Source: Lycium barbarum (taxonomy: Eukaryota > Streptophyta > Magnoliopsida > Solanales > Solanaceae). Taken from it: a DNA stretch of 64,000 nt. The notes under the pieces were generated by a model, which was not told the origin of the DNA, did not search any database, and worked only from the letters and a program-made list of their open reading frames with translations. A program made the translations under genes and the position numbers. Below, in pieces: positions 1 to 12,199 of this stretch. Every line of letters begins with the position of its first letter. The first letter of the stretch is position 1. The stretch spans positions 47,576,950-47,640,949 of the forward strand of contig NC_083348.1 of assembly GCF_019175385.1 (NCBI RefSeq), written 5' to 3'.

Positions 1-1
1 T

Positions 2-286
2 GAAAACAGAATGGTGGCGGTATGCTATGGACAGCTGTACAGACAAAGAATGTCTTGAGCATTCAACAAGCAGGTCAGAGCCTGACTTTTCCAAATTGGA
101 CAACTCGTGCTCAAGCGAGTCTTTCCCCACCAAGAAGAATACAAAGGAAAATTTGCGCCAAACTGGCAAGGACCATACATGGTCAGGAAAGTACTCTCAG
201 GAGGAGCCGTAATCCTAGTTGAGATGGACGAACAAGAGTGGCCTAAAGCCATCAATGCAGACGCACTCAAGAGATACTACATTTAG
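2..286 (+). pseudogene. Tat/Ogre-like Ty3/gypsy pol C-terminus (E1, integrase tail)
   Basis: Reading the frame of position 2 gives the end of a gypsy integrase: a QLVLKRVFPHQ-type stretch, then GPYMVRKVLSGGAVI and NADALKRYYI before the TAG at 284-286. This C-terminus, with no chromodomain after it, is typical of the Tat/Ogre lineage of Ty3/gypsy elements. Two in-frame TGA codons (at 56 and 83) lie where the family has Arg; both fit a CGA to TGA change, i.e. C-to-T decay at a CpG. The element is therefore non-coding here and enters from outside the window. A long untranslated region and a polypurine tract follow, so this is the 3' end of an element on the + strand. Lineage assignment rests on motif recognition only. 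Confidence 0.8.
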
Positions 287-1275
287 GATTCCATTTGCTT
301 GTAATCGCATTATTATTTCCTTGTAATCGTACCTTTTGCTTGTAATCGTACTTTGTAATAGAATAGGAAAAAACAAATCTTCTATGTAATGAACTATGCA
401 ATGACCTGACTTCTCCATAGTGGGATACGTAGGCAGTCCATATCGGATCAAGTCACATTATTAGTAGAAATCAAAATTTAGTTACTTTATTCTGAACTAC
501 GTTCGACCTAAATGCCTGTTGTGACAAGATACGTAGGAGCTTTCGAGCTCGGTCATCCTAAAAGAAAAATCCAAGAAACTTTGAGAAACTTTAGAGATAA
601 TAAAGCAAGAGAAATCAGCAAGATCAAGCTATAAGGGTCAGCACAAGAATCAGCCAGTATCAGCCCTACATTGGGGTAGAATTTTTGCGAAAACCTCAAA
701 AATTCCCGTTAGAAATCAATAATGAAGAGGGTAGAGCGAAGCCATACATTGGGGCAGAATTTTTTAGGGAACCTCAAAAATTCCTACATGACAAAACAAT
801 ATGGGAGTCGATCAAATCTAAACCTGAAACTGAGGCAGAATTTTTGATAAATATCCCAAAAATTCTACCATTTTAGAACTTAGCAATCGCATCTCCGGGA
901 AGAATCGGAAGACCTCGTTCGCAAAAAACACACGTCATGACACAAAACGAAACAAAACAGTTCTAAAAAGGAAATCAAAGCGCATTTTGCAAACTTTACT
1001 TTCAATTTTTAAAATTAGTATAAGTACATCCTTGAAACATCTCCCAAAATATTGAGCCCAAGAAGGTTCAAGGAGCATCAAGACGAGGCACCGGCCTGGA
1101 GAACAACGACGTTAATTGACCTCTTAGGAAACTCACAATTTTTTTGTGGATACAGGTTTTAACAGGACAGTAGGCACGTCATCAACCAGCTTACTCACAG
1201 TAGAGGTGAAAGCAAACTCAACCAGGCGACAAAGTACCAGGAGGTCACGTCAAAGAATGGACGATAAACACACAT
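287..1275 (+). other. E1 3' untranslated region, proximal part
   Basis: No coding signal. It follows the pol stop directly. At about 427-440 there is a 'gatacgtaggcag' motif, which I associate with sequence downstream of pol in Tat-type elements, and a variant recurs near 527. A short internal repeat occurs at about 670-870, where a 'ggtagaatttttg..acctcaaaaattcc' phrase appears three to four times in decayed form. I see nothing else in this stretch. Confidence 0.5.
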
Positions 1276-1545
1276 TTGACCACGAGGGTCACAAAACAAA
1301 TGGATAAAGATATATCAGACCAAGAGGGTTACAATAAATGAGCATAAAGACAAATCCGACCAAAAGGGTCATATAAAGAGTGAATGACAAAGATATATCA
1401 GACCAAGAGGGTCACAATGAATGCGCACAAAGATACGTACGACCAAAAGGGTCATGACAAGGACGAAAGGCATATCCGACTGTAAGGGTCAACAACCAAT
1501 ATAATGGACGAAAGAAAGATCATCCAGCCATAAGGGTCATTCATT
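1276..1545 (+). repeat. Tandem array 1 in E1 3' UTR (~40-bp 'gaccaaaagggtcac' unit)
   Basis: A 'gacca(a/g)(a/g)agggtca' core recurs about every 35-45 bp (six or more times), separated by 'aaagacatatcc'-like spacers. Units are strongly diverged. It grades into array 2, whose core keeps the 'agggtcatt' phrase, so the two arrays appear related. Tandem repeats in the 3' UTR are a known property of Ogre/Tat retrotransposons. Confidence 0.7.
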
Positions 1546-1955
1546 CAAACTGCCGAGAGGGCCGTTCATTCAAACTGCCAAGAGGGCCATTCATTCAAAT
1601 TGCCGTAAGGGTCATTCATACAAATAGTCAAGAGGGACATTCATTCAAATAACCAAAAGGTCTATTCATATCAAACTATGGAGAGGGCCATTCATACAAA
1701 TTGCTGAGAGGGCCATTCATTCAAACTGTCGAGAGGGCCATTCATATAAAATTACCAAAAGGGCTATTTAATCAAACTGCCGAGAGGGATATTCATATCA
1801 AATTGTCGAGAGTGCCATTCATATAAAATTTTGGAGAGGGACATTCATACTAATAGCCAAGAGAGCCATTCATTCAATCAGCCAAAAGGGCCATTCATAT
1901 TAAGATGCCGAGAGGGCCATTCATATAAACTGCGGAGAAGGCCATTCATCTAGCA
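1525..1955 (+). repeat. Tandem array 2 in E1 3' UTR (~27-33-bp 'gccgagagggccattcat' unit)
   Basis: About 14-15 units with the core 'gccgagagggccattcattc' separated by 'aaact'-like spacers of variable length; units vary by substitutions (aag/gag, gtc/gcc) and small indels. The array stops abruptly near 1955. It lies between pol and the 3' LTR of E1, the position where Ogre-type elements carry minisatellites that can seed satellite DNA. Confidence 0.75.
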
Positions 1956-2585
1956 GGCCACAAAAAATATTTGAAATATTTTCAAGTCCATGAAACAGGA
2001 ACACAGCTGCCAGAAAGGAGCCGGCTTGCTGAACGAGATCCAGACAAATTGCGGAGCAAACGTGGAACCTTTTCTTACGCAGCTGGTGAAGATAAGGTGC
2101 CCATGAGAGTCAAGCTCTCCGGCTAGGATTTGGAAGCCATCCAATCTCAAACTCAGCCACAATCTTGTATCTTTTTAATTTCTTTACTAAAATCGCGACC
2201 GGTCGGATGCACATCGGGAAACCCGAAGGTATTCCCACATAAGGGAAATACTCTTCTTCAGCAAGTTGAGCTACGTGTGACCTAATTCCCAGAGACCAGG
2301 GATATATAGGCGGGCTCAAGAACAGAGAGTCGGTCACATTCCAATAGCTGTCCAGAGAAACCCCGGTCACAACGCCGGAGATCTCACGACTTTTCTGTCG
2401 AAGCACTTAAAAATCCTTAGTTGAGTCGAACGACAAGCGGCTTGAATTCACATATATCCCGAGATATATAAGAAACCCATAAGCTGGGGTCCAGCCACGT
2501 ATGTGAAAATTACATGAAATTGAAGGGTAAGATGAGTCGGGCCAGTAAAAAATTAGAGTTAGTCAAATTTCACCGAAGGGGCAGT
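1956..2585 (+). other. E1 distal 3' UTR and polypurine tract
   Basis: Non-coding. The last bases, 'ccgaaggggcag' at about 2573-2584, look like the polypurine tract that primes plus-strand DNA synthesis, immediately before a TGTTGAAACC start at 2586. ORFs on both strands here (for example 2110-2406 minus) show no recognisable domain. Confidence 0.55.
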
Positions 2586-2718
2586 TGTTGAAACCTAATT
2601 TTTCACCTCCCGTAATTTATTTTAATTACTCAGAGTCCTTGGATAACAAGCAAGATGAATCATGAATTTTAGAAGTCAAAATAATTTTATAAAATTACTT
2701 AGGTGAATATTCTACTCC

Positions 2719-2723
2719 TTTAA
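2719..2723. repeat. 5' target-site duplication of E2 (TTTAA)
   Basis: TTTAA directly precedes the TGTAATGA start of the 5' LTR and recurs at 15971-15975 directly after the 3' LTR end CTGATA. This 5-bp duplication marks E2 as one integration event into the E1 LTR. Confidence 0.9.
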
Positions 2724-3054
2724 TGTAATGACCCTCTCAGTCGTTATGGGAAATGTAGGATCACCCCACCAAATAGAGCCTTCCCAAGGGTAGAACGAGC
2801 TAATAGAAACTTAGTTCTATAAGTCTAAGATCTGAAAATTTGACTTGCTCGTGATTGTTGCAAGTTTTGTTGTGTATATCGGGGGGTGACGCAGGAAATT
2901 AGAACTGCGTTGGGAATTCTGAGGCCAACGGTGGATTCGCACGATGATTTTATGGATATGTAAATGTTTTATTTGTAATTATGAGGCCTCGGATGAAATC
3001 TTGGGTGATAGAGTGGAAAACTGGGCAAAACTTCGAGCTTACTGCATAACTTGT

Positions 3055-3255
3055 ACCGCTGCGGCGGGGTGTGTACTGCTACGGCGGCACTGCTATAACG
3101 GTGAACCCTTCACTACAAGCGGTCGGCCATTGTTCATGTGTCCGCCGTGGCAGGAAATATGGGCCGCCATAGGAGTGGTGGGATTTCTCTAGGTCCACTA
3201 TAGCGGGCACTTGGCCGCTATAGCGAGACCGATGCAGTGGTAAATTGACCGCCGC
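3055..3255. promoter_or_regulatory. Palindrome-rich U3 block of E2 5' LTR
   Basis: GC-rich block with repeated decayed versions of CCGCTATAGCGG and 'ccgctgcggcgg' motifs, immediately upstream of the TTTAAA element near 3285. The equivalent block in the 3' LTR is at 13905-14150. The function is unknown; I infer an LTR promoter-proximal region from its position. Confidence 0.45.
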
Positions 3256-4159
3256 AGCAGCCGACGGAGGAAAGAATACCATGTTTTAAACTCCAACACA
3301 GTTCCCCACAAGCACCTAGGGTGAAATTCCAAGCTAGGGCAAGAATACTCTTGAGAGGTAAGTCTCATCCATCCCTTTCAATCATTCCATATCATCTTCA
3401 TGATTATCATCCCTTTTGTGGGTTTTCAATGGTGAAATTAATAATAGTAACCCTAGAAATTAATATACCTTCTATACTTGAGGGGTTATGATTGTTATCA
3501 CTTATTTATCATCTAATGGCTTGGGTTAACTCCTCTTAATCATGAATTGAACCTTTAGAGCCATGAACTAAGTGAATTGAGACTTAGGGTTCCATAACAA
3601 TTGTAGCTTGGGCATGGAAACTTCTTGTAATTGGGGTGTTGATTTAATATTCTTATAGTTGATGGTTAGTGAATACTAAGGCCCTTGTTAGGTTATTTTA
3701 CAATAAGAAATCATTCACCCATTGGAATGGGGCTAAAGGGAAGGGTGTCTTGCATTGATTTTGTGACTAGAATAATTATGACTCATTGAGCATTCTAATG
3801 TCTACACTTTGAGCGTTCCGAGGCTTTACGGAAGGGAAAAGCTGTAGCGAAGTGATTCGCGTTGTTGCAGCTCTACTTTTGAGGTAGCTTATGGTCTACT
3901 TGAGTTAGACTTTGATTAGTTGATTGTATGTGTTGTGAATTCTATGGGAGAAAGCATGTCTAGTCTTCATGCATGATATTGTGTGTATGAACTCCTATAT
4001 GTAAATGATTGAGTGACTGTGTAGGCTTTGCGCCCCTATTCATGTGTGTTTAATCTACAGTTGATGTTGTTCGGATGAGAAGTTAATATGATCTTCTCGG
4101 TGAAATTGTGATATGGGATGTGATTTGAGCATTGATAATGATAGAGTAAGAAATACTAT

Positions 4160-4162
<3 letters not shown>

Positions 4163-4234
<72 letters not shown>
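4163..4234. repeat. (AT)n microsatellite in E2 5' LTR
   Basis: About 70 bp of alternating TA/AT. The 3' LTR has only a few bases of this type at the matching site (15077-15088), so the tract expanded after insertion. Confidence 0.97.
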
Positions 4235-4236
<2 letters not shown>

Positions 4237-5098
4237 AAAGGACAAATGTGACCTAGATTATGGGCTCGTGGTCCGAGGTTCGTTTAAGAAATGAGAGATA
4301 CATTGATGTAGCCGCATCCGAGGTTCGTTCCAGAGCGGAGATTTATGCTCGGGTCCAATGCGTATCTGCAACGAGGGGTACATGGACACCATGGGTCCCC
4401 CTGCAGGTCATGACTACTGAGTAATGGCCTCAGTTAGCATGTGTGTAAAGTGAGTATGGTTATTGTGGTAGACTTATTCCCATTGTGGTTCCTGTTGATT
4501 TGATTTCTTGATATTTGGGTTACTTGATTTGTGATTATCTGTGGTTGACTTGTTGTGGTTTATTTATTTTATGTATATTGGCTGGCTTGTTTATTCTATC
4601 TATTTTGTGAGATATGCATGCTACTAATCTTAGTCGGCCTATGATATCTACCGGTGCATAGTGTTTGTAATGATACTACCTTGCTGCATTCTTTTTTAGT
4701 GCAGATTAAGATACAGAGACTGCTACCCACCCTCACATCTAGCATTGAGGACGTTGCTGACAGATTTAGGGTGAGCTTCTATCTATGCCAGGCTGCCCGA
4801 AGATCTTCCTCACATGATGTCTAGTTCCTATTCTAGACATTATGGTTATTTTTTAGACAGATTTCATTCCTTAGACAAGTTTTAGATTAGAGTCCTTGTA
4901 CGATGACTTTCGAATTTTGGGAAATTGTAATAGTTAGGACTTCCGCATTTACTTCATTATTGTATGGAATGACTTATTTTGATTATCTTATGCTTGAATG
5001 AGTAATAACTGATTGAACAGGCTAATATAAAGATAGAGTTGAATGAGTAGATGACTTGTGTGTTGGTTCGCCCACTAGGAGTTAGTGTGGGTGCTAGT

Positions 5099-8000
5099 TG
5101 TCACGACCCAACCCCGCAGGCCGTGACTAGTACCCGATCTGGGCACCCAAACACATCTATCCAACGCTATCTCAACTGTTATCAAACGCATTCAAGTATA
5201 AAGCAGAAGCCGTCAAGGCTATATTTCAAATTTAGATAATTTCCAGAAACATTTTGGCAGAGTTTCCTTTGTTCTACAGACTATCCAAAATAACCCTGCG
5301 CACAGAAAATACCAACAAAGGCCACACCGGCCAATCAAAGCAATATATAAACATATGCGGACCTGCCGCCGCGGCGAATGGGGTCGCCCCAAACACAACA
5401 TATACACACATCCGTACAGAAAGACCCTAACCCACAAACATATCTACAGGCCTCTAACAGACATACAGAGTCATATGACGGGACAGGGCCCCGCCGTACC
5501 CGGAGTTGCCATACATACATAATATACAGAAGACAGAAGATATATACCAAAAGTACACGCTCCAGACCAAAAGAGCTCTTCAAAACAGCAGAATCTGAGC
5601 CCTAGACTGGCGGCGTATCTTCAGGTGCGTCTGTACCTGCGGGCATGTAGCGCAGCCCCCGAAGAACCGGGGGTCAGTACGAAAAATGTACCGAGTATGT
5701 AAAGCGGAAATATAACAAACATAATCATAGTCTAAATCAGAAGCATAGAAGTATAGCAAACGGAATCGTAATCCAACGAACAGACAGAGATGTACCAGAC
5801 AGAGTCGTAGTTCAGACAGACAGACGGAAGGATACCGGACAGAATCATAGTCCAGACGGACTGATAGAATCATAATCCATATGGACAGACCGAATCAGAA
5901 TCCATACGGACAGGGAGAATCAGAATCCAATCAGACAGACAGAATCATAATAAGGCACAAGAACGTGGTCGCCACTCCTGCCTTTGGCGCCACAACATAT
6001 CATATTTCAGAAGATTTCATATCTTCGAACATCTCCATCACATAACACATCATATCATAACCACGGTAACCCCGGGGACAGATCACACGCCGGGAAACCG
6101 GACACATCATACTTCGTAACATATACACGGTAACCGGGAATGACATATACCACAGTACCCCGGAACCGGACACATCATACTTCGGAATTCATACATGGGA
6201 CCCAGCCCCCGACCAGGGACTCGGCGGCCCATCCGCACGATATAAACCGGCCCGGGATCCGGTGAAAGGAAGCATTGACATTCACGAACAGATTAATGAG
6301 AAACCACATACATACAGATCGTTATACTGACTCCATCAAACTGAAGTAGGCCAAATGGCGAGTCAAATCAGAGTATTCGGATAGCATTCATAATATGCGC
6401 CTATATCCTGCTTGGGAAGGCACGACAAATTTTTACCAGAATCGGATTTCCAGATATCAAAGCCGTTTTGTAAGATTTATATAAAAAGTAGTCATATCGT
6501 GATCAGAATAATAGTCCATATGTTACTTGTGAAAATCGGACAGAAATGAGACAATTTAGATCATACAATAGGTATCGGGGCTTCGTGGGCCCACCTCGGA
6601 CCAACTCGAGGCGACATACATAAATTACTGATAATGGACCTTATGAGGTCATCCATAATCATATGGAAGTATTCTGATTCCGTTTAGGAATGCTTTATAC
6701 AAAAGTTCACTTTAGGGACAAGTTATAAGAAAATGATTCAATCTTACTAAAGGAATTGGAGCGGATTTCCATCTCGAATTCCGAGGAACGGAGTCATACT
6801 TAAGGCTCGCGGCCGAGCCTATTACGTTCAAAACATGCCTAAGAATAACGGGGTAGGCTTTACATACCTTGGTTGCGTCCTACGCTCGTCCAAACTCGAT
6901 TCCTGTTTCGCTCAAAAACTGCAAATGGTCACATTTACCAGTTACTATTCATGAGACTTAACATTTCTAACCTTAACCAATACTTGTCTATAAGAATTTG
7001 GGCAGCACCTCCCCTATACATATAGCCTCCCCGAGATTCAACTCGGCTCCAAACAACCAAAAACAACCCAACAACAACATCAACAATTATCATAATTCAT
7101 AATATACACAATTAGTTTACTTTATGACATAATACAATAATCCTCATTTCGACTTCACGCTCCCAAATCAATACCAACATTCTCTCATTTATTCTAATCA
7201 AAGTCATTACAACATACTTCGGAGGCATATCATACCCTTTTCACAAATTATTCATAAGGTATACACAATATACAAGCTTACTACCAAAGTCATAATTCAC
7301 CCACAACTTCCAATCTTTTAGCAAACATGTTCATGACTTATTTCTATCTTCCAACTTCATCAATGACAATCATAATTTACTTCTTACTACTTTCTTTTCC
7401 GTATTTACATAAGTTACAATAACTTGCATGTTTTCCTACAACAACTTAACAACCATTTTTCCATAACAACAAGAACCATTATTCTTCCATTCATTTCACC
7501 ATAACACAATTAACATACTAACGGAATTTGATTAACATCCCATTGTTAGCATAACACCACACGGCCATACACTAATTTTTCCAACTTTCACTAATTCATT
7601 CAACTTTCACTTCTAATACAATTTCTTCTATAACTACAACAAGATTCCAACATGAATTCAAGTCATCATAGGCATGCTATATATATGCATACTCACGGCC
7701 AACATGCATACAATCCCAACACACAAAATTTTCATGCTTTTCATTCATTTCCACTCACTACACCATACATACACCTCCCATAACATAACTAAAGCATAAA
7801 ATTCTTACCTTTCCTTCAAGTTCCTCACTTGCCACTAGAGTTGTCCTCTTGCCAAGATAATTACATTAAGTTGTAGAGAATCTTGAGCTTGGTAATAATC
7901 CCACAAGGATTGAATTTTTGAACCAAAGAGATTGGCTCCAAGAATTTTTCTTCTTTTTTTTCTCTTCTCCCTTTCTCTTACCCGAAACCCCCTTTTTTTT

Positions 8001-8373
8001 TTTCTTGCTTTGCTTTTCTTGATTTCACTTGAAGCTTCTACAAGATAAGGATATATATAATATAGTCCATATTATAATTGGCACATGGAAATTAATGAAT
8101 CCATGGACTTGGGCCATGTTGTGGCCGGTTGGGCCCTTAGATTTGGGCCTCACTTTCTTTTTTTTTTGAGTCCAATTGGTGGCTAAATGTTGTAATTCAT
8201 GAAGCAAGCTTCCAAAATTTCAATTTTGCCCTTGGCCTCCTTTCGTAATTCCACACCAACGTATTCATAACCGACACATTCTTACCAAGTAAGGTCCAAA
8301 TATGGTCTTATTCTTTACAAGTCAAGTTATCTCAAAAAAAAAAATTGAATAAGCAAAAATGACGGATGTAACA
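5099..8373 (-). mobile_element. S1: inverted solo LTR of a Tekay-like chromovirus (3.28 kb)
   Basis: Starts TGTCACGACCC and ends ATGTAACA on +; it is flanked by TSD CTAGT (5094-5098 and 8374-8378). Read on the minus strand it begins TGTTACATCCG and ends GGGTCGTGACA, matching S3 (19859-23157) along its length, for example the decayed tandem block at about 5735-5945 and the 'gattcaactcggctcc' phrase near 7035. It has no PBS, PPT or coding region, so it is a solo LTR left by LTR-LTR recombination. It sits 22 bp from the end of the E2 5' LTR and is absent from copy G. Confidence 0.93.
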
Positions 8374-8404
8374 CTAGTCATGGTGGGTTGGGTCGTGATA
8401 GAGT

Positions 8405-8414
8405 TGGTATCAGA
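8405..8414 (+). other. E2 primer-binding site (tRNA-Met initiator)
   Basis: TGGTATCAGA lies 5 bases after the 5' LTR end; ten bases complementary to the 3' end of plant initiator tRNA-Met, the usual primer of Tekay/Del elements. The downstream bases diverge (tctttagg). Confidence 0.85.
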
Positions 8415-8593
8415 TCTTTAGGTTCGTCGATCTCGTCGTACATGGACTTGTCTAGTAGAGTATTGCGGATCGGTACGGATAAATCTGTACTTATCTTCAA
8501 GACCCTACCGGACACTAGGAAAATTCCCTTTTCTTTTTTTCTTTCGTGTTACTTGATTTCGATTGGTATCTAACTGTCCTTCACTCTCTCACA

Positions 8594-10051
8594 GATAAAG
8601 GTAACACGCGCGGCAGCCGCCAGAGGAAGAGGTGGAGGTCGAAGAGCCAGTAGAGAGGCTCCCCAGCTGGGGGCGGAGTCCCAGTAGTTAATCCCGTGCC
8701 TCCAGTGGTTCCTAATGAGGCTGCAGGAGATGCAGCCACACCAGCCCAGCCAGCGGCTGTAGCAGTCTAACCAAGAGCTGCAGCTGCTCCTGGTATACCA
8801 GATGCTATGGCGCAGGTGCTAAATTGGTTGCCTGCGTTAGCACAGGCCGGGGCTATACCAGCCGTTCCAGCAGGTAGGGGCGCCGGAGTAGCAGCCCCAA
8901 CTCCGGATAGAGTTCAGACTCTGGGGATTCAGCATGCCGCAATAGTGGCACCACGCTTGGATGAACTTCCGGGTTTTAAGGCCAGTTGCAAGGCCGGTGA
9001 TGACTAGAAAAGAGCATGACTTGTTTTGGAGGTTCACTAAAATAAAGCCTCCAATTTTCTGTGGTCTGAGTCAGAGGATGCATACGAATTCATCATAGAC
9101 TGTCACGAGAGGCTCCATAAGATGGGGTCTGTAGACAAGTATGGTGAAGAGTTTGTGACCTTCCAGTTCTTGGGTAATGCCAAGTTATGGTGGAGGGCAT
9201 AGGTGGAGTGCAGGCCAACTAGGTTTCCTCCTTTGACTTGGTCTCAGTTCTATTCAGTGTTCTTGGATAAGTACGTTCCGCGTACTCTGAGGGACCGAAG
9301 AAAGGATGAGTTTGCTAATATTGATCAGGGAAACTAGTATGTTATTGTGTATGAGACCTTTTTCCACTCCTTGTCCCGACATGCTCTTCAGTTACTGCTT
9401 ACTGAGGGGGAGAGGATCCGGCGATTCATGATGGGATTGAACACTGGACTTCAGCTATCAGCTCTTCAGTTTGTAGCCACTGGGGCTTCATTCTAGGATG
9501 TGGTGGAGCATGTCTCTGTTGTTGAGGGGATTAAACAGAAAAGTCATGCAAAGCAGGTAGAGAAGAAGGCCCGAAGGGGTGGGGTTTTAAGCAACTCCTT
9601 CTCAAGGGGTCAGAGTTCATAGGTATATTCAAGGCATCCGGTTCAATCCGCGATGCACGTGTTAGCTGGGGGGCCATCAGGGGCAAATTATCAAGATTCC
9701 GATCAGCATAGAGGTTATACTGTTTCATCAGCATCTGTTCAGCGACCTACGTTGGACCGTGCATGTCACGAGTATAGTGAGATAGGGCACATTAAGAGGT
9801 ATTTCCCAAGGCTCAGACAGGGTGGACAGGGGACTCAGTATCAGGCTCCCTGAGCTCCATTTGCACCAGATATAGGGGGTAAGGATCGCGCACCAACAAG
9901 GAAGGGCAGCCACACCGCGAGTAGGGGTGGTACCCAACCTAACTGAGGTGATCCTCAAGTAGTTAGATGCGGACAGCAGCCCGGCAAGGGCAGGGACCAG
10001 ACTGGACAGGTTAATCATAGTGGTTCACAGGCTATAGGAGGGCGCAGTCAT
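8594..10051 (+). pseudogene. E2 gag (nucleocapsid/capsid) pseudogene
   Basis: The frame fragments read as a chromovirus Gag: an Arg/Gly-rich start (8605-8650), an Ala/Pro-rich segment (8807-9007), then the capsid-like part with 'VTFQFLGNAKLWWRA' and 'TWSQFYSVFLDKYVP' near 9150-9280. At least three stops lie where the frame expects Gln (CAG to TAG at about 9200, 9335 and 9495). The CCHC zinc knuckle near 9764-9810 reads C-x2-Y-x4-H-x4-F, so two zinc ligands are lost. The same stops and the same altered knuckle occur in copy G, so the defects predate that copy. Confidence 0.8.
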
Positions 10052-10579
10052 TTGTACGCTTTTCCAGGTAGACCAAAGGCTGAGGTCTCTGATGCTGTCA
10101 TCACAGGTACTATCTCAGTTTATGATTGGGTGGCTTCTATTTTATTTGATCAGAGTTATACTTTTTCTTATATGTCCACATATTATGCTGTGGGTTTGGA
10201 TATGATTTGTGAAACTCTTGATGTCCCTATTTATGTACCTACTCTAGTTGGGGATTCGATGGTGGTAGATAGAGTCTACCCTTCTTGCGCGATTATTTTT
10301 ATGGGATATAGTACTTGGGCGGATTTGATGATCATAGATATGGTAGATTTCGATGTAATTTTGGGCATGAGTTGGTTGTCCCCGGATTTTACTATCCTAG
10401 ATTATCACTCTAAGACTGTTACCTTAGCTATGCCCGAGGCACCTAGACTTGAGTGGAAGGGTAACCTTAGTCCCCTTCCTAAGAAAGTCATATCCTTCGT
10501 TCGTGCTAGGAAGCTAGTGGAGAAGGGTTGTCTAGCTTACATGGCACATATCCGTGACACTAGTGCAGATACTCCATAA
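10052..10579 (+). pseudogene. E2 aspartic protease domain, catalytic motif lost
   Basis: Open 175-codon stretch containing a retropepsin fold typical of chromoviruses: 'ADLMIIDMVDFDVILGMSWL' is the conserved C-terminal part (about 10320-10380). Where the family has a D-(S/T/P)-G-(A/S) active-site motif, this reads LFDQSYTFSY (about 10143-10172): the Asp is kept but the Gly is replaced. This domain would normally cut Gag-Pol. The frame ends at TAA 10577-10579, where copy G reads TAT. Probably non-functional. Confidence 0.8.
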
Positions 10580-11970
10580 ATTGATTCGGTTCCAGTGGTA
10601 CGCGAGTTTGCGGATGTGGTTCCCGCAGACTTTCCTAGGATACTACCTGATTGAGACATTGATTTTAGGATTGATTTAAACCCAAGGACTCATCCTGTCT
10701 CTATTCCACCTTATAGGATGGCACCGGCAGAACTCAAGGAATTGAAAGAGCAGTTGCAAGATCTTGCTAGTAATGGGTTTATTCAACGAGTGCCACTTCT
10801 TGGGGTGCTCCTATGTTGTTTGTTAAGAAGAAGGGTGAGTCTATGCATATGTGTATTGATTACCGTCAGCTGAATAAGGTAACTTTTCGAAACAAGTATC
10901 CCATTCCCCGTGTTGATGACTTGTTTGATCAGCTACATGGAGCTTCTGTGTTCTCAAAGATTGACTTGAGGTTATGGTACCACCAATTGAAGATTCAGGC
11001 ACAGGATGTTCCTAAACCAGCTTTCCGGACCAGGTACGGACTCTATGAGTTCTTGGTTGTATCTTTCGGCCTTACTAATGTCCCAGCTGCGTTCATGGAT
11101 TTGATGAACAGTGTGTTTAAGCCCTTTTTAGACTCTTTCGTAATAGTGTTCATTGATGATATCCTAGTGTACTCTAGAAGTAAGGAGGAGCATGAGAAAT
11201 ATTTGAGGATTGCTCTTGGGGTATTGCGGGAGAAGGAGCTGTATGCTAAATTCTCCAAGTGCAAATTCTGGTTATCTTTTGTGTCCTTCTTAGAGCATGT
11301 AATTTCGAAGGAAGGTATTATGGTGGATCCTCAGAAAATTCAGGCAGTCAGGGATTGGTCTAGGCCCATATCAGTGACCGAGTTCCGTAGTTTCGTGGGT
11401 CTGGCTAGCTACTATCGTCGGTTTATGAAAGGGTTTTCCTCTATTTCTTCTCATTTGACTCGCTTGATTCAAAAAGAGGTACCGTTTCAGTGGTCCGACG
11501 AGTGTGAGGAGATCTTCCAAAAGCTCAAGACTTTGTTGACTACAGCGCCTATTCTAGCATTGCCTGTGGAGGGCAAGGATTTTGTTGTTTATTGTGATGC
11601 TTCGCGTTCTGGTTTGGGGGCTGTTTTGATATAGGAAAATAAGGTGATTGCCTATGCTTCTCGGCAGTTGAAGGTGCATGAAAAGAACTATCCTACTCAT
11701 GACTTAGAGTTGGCAATGGTGGTGTTTACGTTGAAAATGTGGAGGCACTACTTGTATGGTGTCCATTGTGAGGTGTATACTAACCATCGCAGTTTGCAGC
11801 ATGTGTTCACTCAGAGGGATCTGAACTCGAGGAAGTGGAGGTGGATGGAACTGCTGAAGTATTATGACATCACCATTTAGTATCATCCTGCTAAGGCAAA
11901 TGTAGTAGCTGATGCGTTGAGCAAGAAGTCACCTAGTATGGGAAGTCTGGCTCATTTAATTTCTTCATAG
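10580..11970 (+). pseudogene. E2 reverse transcriptase and RNase H pseudogene
   Basis: RT N-terminus ('FADVVPADFP', 'PYRMAPAELKELKEQL') spans 10600-10790, with a TGA near 10653 and a frameshift near 10790-10812. The main frame (10813-11634) has MCIDYRQLN, the polymerase motif FIDD (11149-11160) and [11 protein letters not shown], then the RNase H start VVYCDAS. A TAG at 11632 is followed in frame by [10 protein letters not shown] and [19 protein letters not shown] further TAG is at about 11968 (after 'LAHLISS'). RT copies element RNA to DNA and RNase H removes the RNA. The stop at 11632 is shared with copy G. Confidence 0.88.
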
Positions 11971-12199
11971 CGTCCGTTAGCTAGAGAGGTTCAGACTCTG
12001 GCTAACAGTTTTATGAGACTGGATATTTCTAACACTGGCAGGGTGTTGGCTTATGCTGAGGCTCGGTCATCCTTTCTAGGGCAGATTAAGGGTAAGCAGT
12101 TAGAAGATGCTAAGTAGAGCAAAATTCATGAGAAGGTGTTGCGTGGAGAGGCCAAAGAGGTCTTGATTGGTGAAGAGGGGGTGCTGTGGATTAATGGGC

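Larger units (their letters stand above)
2724..8400 (+). repeat. E2 5' LTR (split at 5098/8379 by S1)
   Basis: Starts TGTAATGACC and ends GGGTCGTGATA just before the PBS. A pre-insertion (empty) version of the interrupted site exists at 36263-36296 in G, confirming the join. It contains a cluster of short palindromes (about 3055-3250), a TTTAAA element near 3285 and a 70-bp (AT)n tract. Relative to the 3' LTR it lacks about 30 bp between two AAAC repeats (14173-14202 in the 3' LTR). Confidence 0.92.

Noticed and set aside
1276..1955. CRISPR-like array
   Set aside because: Short repeats with spacers, but the units are diverged, spacers are similar to each other, the period varies, and the context is a plant retrotransposon 3' UTR.
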